Shown here piece after piece: positions 18,217 through 26,634 of a stretch of 64,000 nucleotides of DNA. Below the pieces are notes generated by a model. It did no database searches. It saw nothing but the letters and a program-made list of their open reading frames with translations, and was not told the DNA's origin. Location of the stretch: the NCBI RefSeq assembly GCF_029948125.1, contig NZ_JASAMB010000019.1, forward strand, positions 120,777 to 184,776, read 5' to 3'. Positions within the stretch are counted from its first letter, which is position 1. The number at the start of each line of letters is the position of its first letter. Made by a program: the position numbers and the translations under genes. Source of the DNA: Catellatospora sp. KI3 (GTDB lineage Bacteria > Actinomycetota > Actinomycetes > Mycobacteriales > Micromonosporaceae).

Positions 18217-18553
18217 CGCCGGAAACCGACCTACTGGCCTCACCCGCACCCAGCCCCACCCCGTCGCCGACCGCCGCCAAGCCCAGCGCCGCGCCGTCGC
18301 CGAGCGCGGGCGCTCCGGCGAAGATCGGCACCCGGGCGCGGTCGAAGGACAGCAGCCTGACCTATGTCGCCCAGGGCCTGGAGAACGTCGCGGCTCCGTC
18401 GGCTGCGGCACCGGCGCTTTCGAGCAGGTCACCGGCGTGTACTGCAGGTGGCTGAACGGGCAGTCCTACGGTTTCGTCTTCCGGCAGGGCAAGGCGAGCG
18501 CGTCGGCCCTGGAGGACATGCGCAAGGCGCGCGACTCGGTCCTGGGCGGCTGA
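18217..18553 (+). pseudogene. frameshifted remnant of a Pro/Ser-rich extracytoplasmic protein
   Basis: One frame reads a linker (SPAPSPTPSPTAAKPSAAPS) then KDSSLTYVAQGLENVAAP. After about 18398 the coding signal continues in another frame as EQVTGVYCRWLNGQSYGFVF and MRKARDSVLGG before TGA at 18551–18553. The two halves together look like the end of a secreted or lipoprotein-type gene whose N-terminus is missing and which has a one-base frameshift. No start codon serves either part. A sequencing error could mimic the shift but not the missing N-terminus. Confidence 0.5.
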
Positions 18554-18563
18554 GCCGGTGGGA

Positions 18564-18604
18564 ACGAGAGCGGCGCGCACCCACCGGGCGCGCGCCGCTC
18601 TCGT
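18564..18604. terminator. bidirectional hairpin
   Basis: A perfect 15-bp stem (ACGAGAGCGGCGCGC at 18564–18578 and its complement at 18590–18604) with an 11-nt loop lies between the plus-strand remnant and the stop of the minus-strand gene at 18617. There is no U-tract, as is usual for high-GC terminators. The position suits a shared terminator for convergent transcripts. Confidence 0.7.
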
Positions 18605-18616
18605 CGGTGCGGAAGA

Positions 18617-19267
18617 TCAGTCCTGGTCTTCCATGATGTCGCCGTTCAGGTGCTCGTCGAGGCGGGCGACGAGCTTGTCCTGGGCGCCCAGGGTGAACGG
18701 GCCGTTGGCGTCGGACTCCTCGAAGTCGTCGGGCTCCAGCGAGCTCTCGACCTCGGCCACGGTGACGATGCCGTCCAGCGGCTCCAGCTCCGGGATGTCC
18801 AGCGCCGCCAGCGAGCCGTCGGAGCTCTGCAGCAGCTCCAGCAGCGCGTCGGCCACGGTGGCGACCGGCTCGGAGTCGCCGTCGCTGAGCCCGGCCTCGC
18901 GGCGGGCCAGCTCGGCGGCGTTGATCAGCGCGGATACGCTCGGGACCAGGTAGTCGCGGCGCTGGCGGACGGAGATCACACGCGGGTGCGGGTCGGTAGG
19001 AGCCTGCTCCGCGGCCACCAGGTCGGCCATGAAGCGGTCGGCCTTCTCCAGGTCGATCGGCTCCACCTCCCAGGGCAGCGGCTCGCCGTACGTCTCCGAG
19101 AGGGCGTCGTCGTAGGCGACGGCGGCGTTGTTGAACGCCACATAGGCCCGCCAGACCTCGTCGCTGTCGACCTCACCCTTGGCGTCGCGGACGGCGGCCA
19201 GGTGCGCCCGGGCCGTGGTGATCATCTCTTCCAGCGCGGCCTCGACGGCAGCGTGGTTGTCGCTCAT
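18617..19267 (-). CDS. acidic conserved hypothetical protein
   Basis: A 216-residue, strongly acidic soluble protein with no signal peptide or membrane segment. The N-terminal 140 residues look helical (NHAAVEAALEEMITTARAHL onward); the C-terminal third is rich in Glu/Asp and ends in ARLDEHLNGDIMEDQD. I do not recognise a characterised family. GC3 bias and a clear start support a real gene. It is followed by a strong hairpin terminator and preceded by the M20 peptidase gene on the same strand. Confidence 0.75.
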   Translation of the reverse strand: MSDNHAAVEAALEEMITTARAHLAAVRDAKGEVDSDEVWRAYVAFNNAAVAYDDALSETYGEPLPWEVEPIDLEKADRFMADLVAAEQAPTDPHPRVISVRQRRDYLVPSVSALINAAELARREAGLSDGDSEPVATVADALLELLQSSDGSLAALDIPELEPLDGIVTVAEVESSLEPDDFEESDANGPFTLGAQDKLVARLDEHLNGDIMEDQD

Positions 19268-19320
19268 TACTCGGTTACTCCTTCATACGACGAGACAGAG
19301 TCGTGTGCACCGACGGGCTT

Positions 19321-20643
19321 TCAACTCTGACGCAGGAACCTGTCGAGAACCCGCACGCCGAACTGTAGTCCCTCCACCGGGACGCGCTCGTCGATGCCAT
19401 GGAACAACGCGGAGAAGTTCAGCTCTGCGGGAAGCCGCAGCGGGGCGAACCCGAAGCAGCGGATCCCCAGCCTGGCGAACGACTTGGCGTCGGTGCCGCC
19501 GGACAGCATGTACGGCACCGCCCGCGCCCCCGGGTCCTCGGCCCGCAGCGCCAGCGCCATGGCGTCCACCAGTGCTCCGTCGAACGTGGTCTCCAGCGCG
19601 TTCTGGCGGTGAATCGACTCTATCTCCAGATCCGGGCCGAGCACCTCCACCAGCTGCTCGCGGAACAGGTCGAACTGGCCGGGCAGGGTACGGCAGTCGA
19701 TGGTCGCGCTCGCCCGGCTCGGGATCACGTTGTCCTTGTACCCGGCGGCCAGCCGGGTCGGGTTGGCCGTGTTCCGGATGGTCGCGCCGATGATGGTGGC
19801 GATCGGGCCGAGCTTGGCGATGGCCGCCTCGGGGTCGTCGGGGTCGAGCTCGATCTGCAGCGCGTCGGAGATCTCGGCCAGGAACGCGCGCACGGTCGGG
19901 GTGACCACCACCGGGAACCGGTGCCGCCCGACCCGGGCCACCGCCTCGGCCAGCGCGGTCACCGCGTTGTCGTCGTGCACGAACGAGCCGTGGCCGGGGC
20001 GGCCGGTGGCGTGCACGCGCAGCCAGTCGATGCCCTTCTCGGCCGTCTGCACCAGGTAGAGCCGCAGGTCGTTGCTCACCGTGTACGAGAAGCCGCCGAC
20101 CTCGCCGACCGCCTCGGTGCAGCCCTCCAGCAGCTCCGGGTGCTTCTCCACGAGGAAGGTGGCGCCGAACTCGCTGCCGGCCTCCTCGTCGGCGGTGTAG
20201 CACAGCACGATGTCGCGGGGCGGCACGTAGCCGGTGCGCTGCCAGTCGCGCACCACGGCCAGCGACATGGCGTCGAAGTCCTTCATGTCGACCGCGCCCC
20301 GGCCCCAGATGCAGTCGCCGCTGGTCCCGTCGGGCCTGATCTCGCCGGACAGCGGGTGGACCGACCACTCGGAGGCGTCGAACGGCACGACGTCGAGGTG
20401 GCCGTGGACCAGCAGCGCCCCGCGCGAGCTGTCCCGGCCCGGGATCCGGGTGATCACGTTGGCCCGGCCCGGCCTGCTCTCCACCACCTGCGGGTGCAGG
20501 CCGACCTCGCTGAGGCTGGTCGCGACGTACTCGGCCGCGGCCCGCTCGCCCGCGCTGGTGGCGTGGTCGCCGGTGTTCGTGGTGTCGATGCGGATGAGGT
20601 CGCGGCAGAGGTCGATAACCTCGTCGGTGGCGGCAGTACTCAT
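19321..20643 (-). CDS. M20/M28-family metallopeptidase (ArgE/DapE-like)
   Basis: A 440-residue zinc amidohydrolase. Metal ligands are in VHGHLDVVP near residue 85, the bridging Asp in WGRGAVDMKDFDAM, the catalytic Glu in CYTADEEAGSEFG, and a final His in SALFHGIDERV. An inserted dimerisation domain occupies about residues 200–320. These hydrolases cleave dipeptides or N-acyl amino acids; the substrate is not evident. The ATG at 20643 has AGGAAG upstream. An iron-box-like sequence lies about 100 bp upstream, between it and the divergent DUF3159 gene. Confidence 0.92.
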   Translation of the reverse strand: MSTAATDEVIDLCRDLIRIDTTNTGDHATSAGERAAAEYVATSLSEVGLHPQVVESRPGRANVITRIPGRDSSRGALLVHGHLDVVPFDASEWSVHPLSGEIRPDGTSGDCIWGRGAVDMKDFDAMSLAVVRDWQRTGYVPPRDIVLCYTADEEAGSEFGATFLVEKHPELLEGCTEAVGEVGGFSYTVSNDLRLYLVQTAEKGIDWLRVHATGRPGHGSFVHDDNAVTALAEAVARVGRHRFPVVVTPTVRAFLAEISDALQIELDPDDPEAAIAKLGPIATIIGATIRNTANPTRLAAGYKDNVIPSRASATIDCRTLPGQFDLFREQLVEVLGPDLEIESIHRQNALETTFDGALVDAMALALRAEDPGARAVPYMLSGGTDAKSFARLGIRCFGFAPLRLPAELNFSALFHGIDERVPVEGLQFGVRVLDRFLRQS

Positions 20644-20740
20644 AAGGATCTTCCTACCAGGTCCGGCTGCCCCGGCCCAGTCGGAGCGGGCCACCGCTAC
20701 CGGGGCGGGGTCGGAGCGGCTACGCTGAGCCCGCATACCC

Positions 20741-20759
20741 ATAGGCAAGCCTGCCCTAA
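20741..20759. promoter_or_regulatory. iron-box-like palindrome (DtxR/IdeR type)
   Basis: Read on the minus strand the site is TTAGGGCAGGCTTGCCTAT. It agrees with the actinobacterial iron-box consensus TTAGGTTAGGCTAACCTAA at 14 of 19 positions, including both TTAGG/CCTA half-site cores. It lies 26 bp upstream of the DUF3159 GTG and about 97 bp upstream of the divergent M20 peptidase ATG. Regulation by a DtxR-family repressor is inference from the match alone. Confidence 0.55.
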
Positions 20760-20785
20760 CTTAGCGCGACCACCTGGAGACAGCA

Positions 20786-21451
20786 GTGACCGGCACGCCG
20801 CGAGACCCCGCCGCGGAAAGCCTCGCCGACCTGCTCGGCGGACGCCGGGCGGCCATCGACGCCACCGTCGGACCGCTGGCCTTCGGCATCGGGTACAGCC
20901 TCGGCGACGCCCACGCGCTCGAGTGGGGCGTCGGCGCGGCCGCGGTGGTCAGCGTGCTGCTGGCGATCTGGCGGATCAGCGCCGGCGACAAGCCCCGCGC
21001 GGTGCTGATCGGGCTGCTCGGCATCGGCTTCGCCGCGCTGATCGCGCTGCGTACCGGGCACGGCGAGGCGTTCTTCCTCATCCGCATCGCCACCAACGCC
21101 GCCAGCGCGCTGGCCTGGGCGGTCAGCATCGTGATCCGGTGGCCGCTGCTCGGCGTCGTGGTCGGGCTGATCCTGCTGCAGGGCGGCAGGTGGCGGCACG
21201 ATCCGGACCTCCTGCGGGCGTACAGCCGGGGCAGCTGGGTCTGGGTCGGGCAGTACCTGCTGCGCCTGGCCGTGTGGCTGCCGCTGGCCTGGGCCGGGAT
21301 GACCCGCACCCTGGCGTTCGCCACCGCCGCGCTGACCTGGCCCCTGATCGCGGCCTGCCTGGCCGCGAGCTGGTGGGTGATGCGCCGCTCCCTCCCCGCC
21401 GGCCACCCCGGCCTGCGCCACCCCGTGCTTCCCGAGCCCGCCCACTCCTGA
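20786..21451 (+). CDS. DUF3159 family membrane protein
   Basis: A 221-residue integral membrane protein with about six hydrophobic segments. It has the DUF3159 features LADLLGGRRAAIDATVGPLAFG at the N-terminus (residues 13–34) and a GGRWRHDPDLLRAYSRGSW loop in the middle. Function is unknown. The start is GTG at 20786 with GGAG 9 nt upstream. An iron-box-like site lies just upstream, which would be a new regulatory link if real. Confidence 0.88.
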   Translation: MTGTPRDPAAESLADLLGGRRAAIDATVGPLAFGIGYSLGDAHALEWGVGAAAVVSVLLAIWRISAGDKPRAVLIGLLGIGFAALIALRTGHGEAFFLIRIATNAASALAWAVSIVIRWPLLGVVVGLILLQGGRWRHDPDLLRAYSRGSWVWVGQYLLRLAVWLPLAWAGMTRTLAFATAALTWPLIAACLAASWWVMRRSLPAGHPGLRHPVLPEPAHS

Positions 21452-21783
21452 CCCGCGCCCGACCCCGCGCCGCGTCGACTCCGCATCCCCGCTCGCGCCA
21501 CGGTCGCGGGGCACGGTCGCGCGGCACGCGGCGCTCGCGGGACACACGGCGATCCGCGGCGGCTCGTGCAGTTTCGAGGAAACTGCACGAATCCTGGGCC
21601 GGGTTCCGGCACTTTCCCCGAAACTACACGAAGCCCCTCCCGTCGCACGACGCGGGTCTCGGAGAGAGCGCTCTCGCGCGTATCTTGAGCAGCGGCAGGG
21701 ACCGATCCCGCCCGCGCGCTCACCGAACGGGTGAGCTGGACGCGCGAGCGGGGTCACGGGCGTGATCAGCGGAGGGTGGAGCG
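21452..21783. other. 332-bp gene-free region with a repeat and a 12-bp palindrome
   Basis: Between the DUF3159 stop and the phosphotransferase start there is a GC-rich stretch, family A copy A4 (21568–21627), and the perfect palindrome GAGAGCGCTCTC at 21664–21675, resembling the core of LacI-type sugar operators (GAGCGCTC). A GGAGGGTGGAGCG ribosome site precedes the GTG at 21784. No coding signal was found. Confidence 0.6.
21568..21627. repeat. family A palindrome pair (copy A4)
   Basis: GCAGTTTCGAGGAAACTGC at 21568–21586 and GCACTTTCCCCGAAACTAC at 21609–21627 keep the 41-nt phase, and the spacer begins ACGAATCCTGG like A6. It lies downstream of the DUF3159 gene. Confidence 0.9.
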
Positions 21784-22740
21784 GTGCGTAGTCCGACCCA
21801 GCGGGAGTTGAGCGGCGACGACGTGGCGGCGTACGCGCGGGTCGCGTTCGGGCAGGGCGCGGCGGTGGTCGACTGCGCCGAGCTGTCCGGCGGCGGGTTC
21901 GCGGCGGTGTGGCGGGCCCGGCTCGCCGACGGCCGCGACGTGGTGCTGAAGGTCGGCCCCGCCGCAGCCGTGCCCCTGCTGCGGTACGAGGCAGGCATGA
22001 TCGAGTCCGAGGCGCGCTACTTCCGGCTGGTCGAGCGGCAGGCGCCGGTGGTGCCGGTGCCGCGCGTGCTGCACCACGGCGACGGCTGGCTGTTCGCCAC
22101 CCTGCTGCCCGGCACCCCGCTGACCGGCCTCGACGGTCCGCAGGACGGCGTACGCGAGCAGCTCGGCGCGGCGCTGGCGGCGGTGCACGGGGTCACCGGC
22201 GACCGGTTCGGCTACCCCGGCCCGCGCCCGCACGGCACCACCTGGAGCGCGGCCTTCGCGGCGATGGTGGACGCGCTGCTGGCCGACGCCGAGGACTGGC
22301 AGGTGGCCCTGCCCGTGCCCGCCGGGGCGATCCGGGCGCTGGTGGCGTCCCACGCCGGGGTGCTGGACGAGGTCACCCGGCCCGCGCTGGTCCACTTCGA
22401 CCTGTGGGACGGCAACGTGCTGGCCGTCGACGGGCGGCTGACCGGCATCGTCGACGGCGAGCGCTACCTGTGCGGCGACCCGCTGGTCGACTTCGTGTCC
22501 CCCGCCCTGACGCGCCGCATCGAGGACGAGCCGGACCACCCGTTCGTACGCGGCTACGCGCGTGCCGCCGGGCGGCCGACCGTGTTCACCTCCGCCGAGC
22601 GGCGGCGGCTGGCGCTGTACCGGCTGTACCTGTACCTGCTGATGCACGTCGAGGTGCCCAGCCGGGCCATCGACGACCAGGCGCGGATCGACTTCGTCGC
22701 GCGGCTGCTCGCCGAGGAGGCCCGGCTGCTGTCGGCCTGA
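21784..22740 (+). CDS. phosphotransferase (APH/fructosamine-kinase-like)
   Basis: A 318-residue kinase-fold protein. The N-lobe lysine is in VVLKVGPAAAV, a helix Glu in MIESEARYFRL, the Brenner-type catalytic loop is ALVHFDLWDGNVLAV and the metal-binding Asp lies in TGIVDGERYLCGDP. This suits a small-molecule kinase (aminoglycoside, choline or fructosamine kinase superfamily). The substrate is unknown, and resistance should not be inferred. The start is GTG at 21784 with a strong GGAGGGTGGAG upstream. Confidence 0.87.
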   Translation: MRSPTQRELSGDDVAAYARVAFGQGAAVVDCAELSGGGFAAVWRARLADGRDVVLKVGPAAAVPLLRYEAGMIESEARYFRLVERQAPVVPVPRVLHHGDGWLFATLLPGTPLTGLDGPQDGVREQLGAALAAVHGVTGDRFGYPGPRPHGTTWSAAFAAMVDALLADAEDWQVALPVPAGAIRALVASHAGVLDEVTRPALVHFDLWDGNVLAVDGRLTGIVDGERYLCGDPLVDFVSPALTRRIEDEPDHPFVRGYARAAGRPTVFTSAERRRLALYRLYLYLLMHVEVPSRAIDDQARIDFVARLLAEEARLLSA

Positions 22741-22802
22741 CCCGGCCCGGTCCCGCCGCAGGTCCGCCCGGCGGTCCGGCGTCGGCTCGCGCACGGGCGG
22801 AG

Positions 22803-23735
22803 TCAGCCGTCGAGGCGGGACAGGCGCCGGACCACCTCGTCGAGCAGCGCGGGCACGTCGCCGTCGGCGGCGACCGCGACCGGCCCGGCCGGATCGGGCT
22901 CGACCGTGGTGGCGCCGCGTCCGGGGCCGGTACCCGGGTCGACCAGCACCCGGGCGGCGCGGGTGCGGACCAGGTCCGGCCGCAGGGCCGCCAGCACCGC
23001 GATCGCGTCGTGCACCGGCGTCACGTCGCCGGAGCCCTGCGTGCGGTAGGCGCGCCCGTAGAAGTCCAGCGCGGCGGCGCAGCGCTCGCCCACGGGCCCG
23101 CCCGCGCGCAGCCGGGCGACCGCGTCGCCGGGCAGGGTGCAGCGCAGCGTCAGGTCGAGCGTGACCTGCGTCGTGGGCACCGCCACCCCCGGGTCGGTGA
23201 GGACCCGGAAGGCCGCCTCCGGGTCCCACCAGATGTTGAACTCGGCCGCCCGGGTGATGTTGCCCGCGCCGACCGACCCGCCCATCACCACCAGCCGGGA
23301 CAGGCGGGCGGCCGCGTCGGGGAACATCGCGTACAGCAGGGCGACGTTGGTGAGCGGTCCGATCGCGACCAGGGTGACCGGACCGGCCGCGGCCCGGATC
23401 GCGTCGGCCAGGAACGCCGCTCCGTGGCGGGGATCGGGTCCGCCCGGCGGGGTGGCCAGGCCGATGCCGCCCAGGCCGTCCTCGCCGTGCACATGCGCGC
23501 CGAAGCCGGTCGACGACCGGACCAGCGGGCGGGCCGCCCCGGCCGCGACCGGGATGTCACCGCGCCCGGCCAGGGCCAGGATCGCGCGGGCGTTGGCGGT
23601 GGTCCGGGCCAGCCCGGCGTTGCCGCCGACGGTGCTCACGCCGACCAGGTCCAGCTCCGGTCCGGCGCACGCCACCAGCAGCGCGATCATGTCGTCGATG
23701 CCGGGGTCGCAGTCGATCAGCAGAGCTTCGGCCAT
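22803..23735 (-). CDS. nucleoside hydrolase
   Basis: A 310-residue inosine-uridine-preferring nucleoside hydrolase family protein. The calcium-binding hallmark LIDCDPGIDDMIAL is at residues 6–19, TLVAIGPLTNVALL lies near 125, VVMGGSVGAGNIT near 150 and TPVHDAIAVLAAL carries the last Asp ligand. It cleaves the N-glycosidic bond of nucleosides to base and ribose, so it could feed purine bases to the operon at the left end of the window, though it is not linked to it. Confidence 0.94.
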   Translation of the reverse strand: MAEALLIDCDPGIDDMIALLVACAGPELDLVGVSTVGGNAGLARTTANARAILALAGRGDIPVAAGAARPLVRSSTGFGAHVHGEDGLGGIGLATPPGGPDPRHGAAFLADAIRAAAGPVTLVAIGPLTNVALLYAMFPDAAARLSRLVVMGGSVGAGNITRAAEFNIWWDPEAAFRVLTDPGVAVPTTQVTLDLTLRCTLPGDAVARLRAGGPVGERCAAALDFYGRAYRTQGSGDVTPVHDAIAVLAALRPDLVRTRAARVLVDPGTGPGRGATTVEPDPAGPVAVAADGDVPALLDEVVRRLSRLDG

Positions 23736-23800
23736 ACCCCCATTCTCATCTGCCGATTCGGACGGTTGCCAACCGGCGGGCCCGACCCCAGGGTGTCGCT

Positions 23801-26233
23801 ATGCCTGTGCCGCGTTACGGCTCCTCACTCGTGGGTCGCCCGTCGGGCCTGATCCCACCCCCTGTCGACCTGGGCGGGGTGACCGAGCTGCGCCTGCACG
23901 GCGTGGGCGGCACCACCGCCGAGGACCTGCTCGGCGACCTCGCCCCGCAGCAGGTCTCCGGCGACCGCATCGCCGGGTTCTACCGCACCCTCGACCAGCC
24001 GGCCCGCCCGGCGACCCCGCCGGACCCGGAGAAGGACCAGCCGAGCCGCCACATCGAGGCGTACTCGTGGGGCGGGCTGACCTCGCGCAGCGGCTCCCGC
24101 GTGCTGTGGCTGCTGCTGCTGCCGTTCGCGCTGGCCAATCTGGCCGGTTGGATGTGCTCGCCGCGCACCCACCGCAACGGCTTCCTGTTCCGCCTGCACC
24201 GCACGGCGGTGCGCTGGACCGCGCTCGGCATCACCGTCAACGTCGTACTGATCACCGCGCTGGCCTCGATGGAGCTGATCGGCTACCAGTGCGGCGCCCG
24301 CGACGGCTGCGCCGGGCAGATCTGGCTGCTCAGCTGGCTGCGCGACCCGGTCCTGGCGGCGCACCCGGCCCAGCGGGTCGCCCTCGGCGCGATCCTGCCG
24401 CTGCTGGTCGTGGTCGGACTGGCGATCCTGACCCTGCGCACCATCAACCGGTACGAGGAGATCCAGCCCCCGTTCCTGGCCGGGCAGGAGCCCGCGCGCG
24501 AGGCGGCCAGCGCCGCCCAGCCGCGCCGGGGCCTGGCCGACCGCGGGTTCTGGGACGGCCGCCGCAGCGCCTTCGACCAGGGCTGCGCGCACGTCGCCGC
24601 GGCCGCGGGCTGGATCGCGCTGGTGCTGGCGCACACCGCGCACACCATCGGCCACGAGGCGGGGCTCGGCTTCGCCCAGGAGCACTGGTGGACGGCGGCG
24701 CTGATCCTCGGGGCCGTCGCGGTGGCGGGCGCGCTGCTCGTCACCGCCGTCGACGGCGTACACCGGGTGCTGACCGGCACGCTGCTGGTCGTCGCGGCGG
24801 CGGCGCTGGTCGCGGCGGCCGTCTTCGCGGTGCGGCAGCCCGGCGCCGACCTGGCCGTCCAGTGGAGCTACCTGCCCGGCATGCGCAACTCGATCAACGC
24901 GGGCTTCATCGGGCTGTTCGGCTCGCTCGGGCTGGTGCTGGTCTCGTCGCTGCTGGGCGGCTGGCGCAAGGGCACGTTCTTCATCTACGGCCCGTTCGTC
25001 GTGCTCGCCGTCAGCATCGCGCTGCTCAACGCGGTGCTGCTGGGCGCGATGCTGCGGGTCGTCGACGTGTTCGCCGAGGTGTCGTCGCGGCTGCTGCTGC
25101 CGGGTCTGGCGGTGGACCACGACACGCTGTACGTGTACCCCATCGTCGCCACGCTGCACCAGTACCTGACCCTCCCGCCGCTGGCGCTGATCGCCGCCTT
25201 CGTGGTGTACGAGCTGTTCTCGTACTGGAAGGCGGGCCTGGACAGCCCCCGGCGCAAGGAGACGCTGGCGTTCTACCTCGACGAGCAGCGCTACCCGAAG
25301 CCCGACGCCGAGCAGGGCTGGTACGACAGCGCCGTAGTCGGCGCGGGGGCCACCCGGTGGACCGCCGGGGTGGTGCGCGCCCGCAAGGTCGCGGGCATGG
25401 CCCGGCACATCGACCGGCTGCTCACCTCGATGGCGGCCGTCGGCCTGATCCTGCTGGTGGCGATCCAGATCCGCTACTGGTACTTCCACGAGCTGCCCTG
25501 GGGCACCCAGTGGACGGTCACCGTCGGCACGTACCTGGCGGCCGCGCTGCCCGTGCTGGTGGTGCTGCTGCTGCGGCGCGGCTGGACCAACCTGGCCAGC
25601 CGGCGGCGCATCGGCGTGCTGTGGGACGTCTCCACGTTCTGGCCGCGCGCCTACCACCCGCTCGCCCCGCCGTCGTACGCCGAGCGGGCCGTGCCCGAGC
25701 TGCAGCGGCGGCTGTGGCGGCTGCACACCAGCGGCGGCCGGGTCGTCGTCGCCGCGCACAGCCAGGGCACCGTCATCGCGGCGGCAGCCCTGCTCCAGCC
25801 GGACAACCTGCCCGCGGGCGGCCTGTTCTCACTGGCCACCTTCGGCTCGCCGCTGCGCACGCTGTACGGCTGGGCGTTCCCCGCCTACTTCGGCGACGGG
25901 GTGCTGCGCGGGCTGCAGTCGCGGGTGAAGGTGTGGCGCAACTACGCGTACGAGACGGACTTCATCGGCGGCGTCGCGCTCGACCCGCTGATCCGCGCCG
26001 ACGTGGACGTGGTGCTGCCCGACCCGGGCACCTGCTGGTACATCTACGGCCAGCCCCGGCCGCTGGCCCGCCGCCACACCGGCTACTGGGACGACCCGGC
26101 GATGTGGCACGGCGTGGACGACATGGCCAAGGCGCTGGCCGAGCTGCCCGCGCCCGAGGTGCCGGACGTGCCGGTGCAGGGCGGACCGCCCGACGACGAG
26201 ACCCAGGTGACGGTCAACGAACTGAAGTCCTGA
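23801..26233 (+). CDS. large integral membrane alpha/beta-hydrolase-like protein
   Basis: An 810-residue protein combining many hydrophobic helices (about nine or ten between residues 105 and 605) with a hydrolase-like soluble portion. The N-terminus has VTELRLHGVGGTTAEDLLG (residues 27–45), resembling the oxyanion-side HG motif of lipases. The C-terminal 180 residues contain VVVAAHSQGTVIAAAAL, a G-x-S-x-G-like nucleophile elbow (A-H-S-Q-G), then LATFGSPLRTLYGWAFP. It could be a membrane-embedded esterase or lipase with its fold split by the transmembrane block. No characterised relative comes to mind. It appears monocistronic, and a hairpin follows at 26260. Confidence 0.78.
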   Translation: MPVPRYGSSLVGRPSGLIPPPVDLGGVTELRLHGVGGTTAEDLLGDLAPQQVSGDRIAGFYRTLDQPARPATPPDPEKDQPSRHIEAYSWGGLTSRSGSRVLWLLLLPFALANLAGWMCSPRTHRNGFLFRLHRTAVRWTALGITVNVVLITALASMELIGYQCGARDGCAGQIWLLSWLRDPVLAAHPAQRVALGAILPLLVVVGLAILTLRTINRYEEIQPPFLAGQEPAREAASAAQPRRGLADRGFWDGRRSAFDQGCAHVAAAAGWIALVLAHTAHTIGHEAGLGFAQEHWWTAALILGAVAVAGALLVTAVDGVHRVLTGTLLVVAAAALVAAAVFAVRQPGADLAVQWSYLPGMRNSINAGFIGLFGSLGLVLVSSLLGGWRKGTFFIYGPFVVLAVSIALLNAVLLGAMLRVVDVFAEVSSRLLLPGLAVDHDTLYVYPIVATLHQYLTLPPLALIAAFVVYELFSYWKAGLDSPRRKETLAFYLDEQRYPKPDAEQGWYDSAVVGAGATRWTAGVVRARKVAGMARHIDRLLTSMAAVGLILLVAIQIRYWYFHELPWGTQWTVTVGTYLAAALPVLVVLLLRRGWTNLASRRRIGVLWDVSTFWPRAYHPLAPPSYAERAVPELQRRLWRLHTSGGRVVVAAHSQGTVIAAAALLQPDNLPAGGLFSLATFGSPLRTLYGWAFPAYFGDGVLRGLQSRVKVWRNYAYETDFIGGVALDPLIRADVDVVLPDPGTCWYIYGQPRPLARRHTGYWDDPAMWHGVDDMAKALAELPAPEVPDVPVQGGPPDDETQVTVNELKS

Positions 26234-26254
26234 CCGCGCTGAGGTCCTAGCTGC

Positions 26255-26590
26255 TCACTGCCCCCGCCTGCGGCCGTAGGCGGGGGCGAACAGCACCAGC
26301 AGGGCCAGGTCCTCGGTGACGTCGACGAACCGGTGCGGCTCGTGCGCCGGTACGAACACGACCGACCCCGGCCCGATCTCGGCATCGCCCGACGGCGTCG
26401 TGATGCGGGCCCGACCGGCCGTCACGACATAGATCTCGTCCTCGGTGTGCGGCGACTGGTCGTCGACCCCGCCGGCCGGAATGCAGTACGTCCCCACCGA
26501 CAGGTCGTCGTTGGCGAAGTGCTCCGTCCAGTCGTTGGCGGCCCCGGCCACCGGCGCACTCCAACGCCCCGCACCCTCGATCACACGCAT
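26255..26590 (-). CDS. small cupin-domain protein
   Basis: A 111-residue single-cupin protein with motif 1 (SPHTEDEIYVVTAGRARIT, which lacks the usual second histidine) and motif 2 (GSVVFVPAHEPHRFVDV). It is probably a metal-binding small-molecule enzyme or sensor; function is unknown. The last codons overlap a strong hairpin (26260–26287) that may also terminate the upstream membrane hydrolase transcript. The start is ATG at 26590. Confidence 0.82.
   Translation of the reverse strand: MRVIEGAGRWSAPVAGAANDWTEHFANDDLSVGTYCIPAGGVDDQSPHTEDEIYVVTAGRARITTPSGDAEIGPGSVVFVPAHEPHRFVDVTEDLALLVLFAPAYGRRRGQ
26260..26287. terminator. hairpin at convergent gene ends
   Basis: A perfect 10-bp stem GCCCCCGCCT / AGGCGGGGGC with an 8-nt loop lies 26 bp after the membrane-hydrolase stop, overlapping the 3' codons of the cupin gene. 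It probably acts as a terminator for the plus-strand transcript. Confidence 0.65.
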
Positions 26591-26634
26591 GGCGCCACCC
26601 TACTGGGCGGCGCCGCGACCGGTCCGGCGTGCTG

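Noticed and set aside
21784..22740. Antibiotic resistance (aminoglycoside phosphotransferase)
   Set aside because: Only the general kinase fold is visible; fructosamine, choline and other small-molecule kinases share the same motifs, so a resistance role is not supported.
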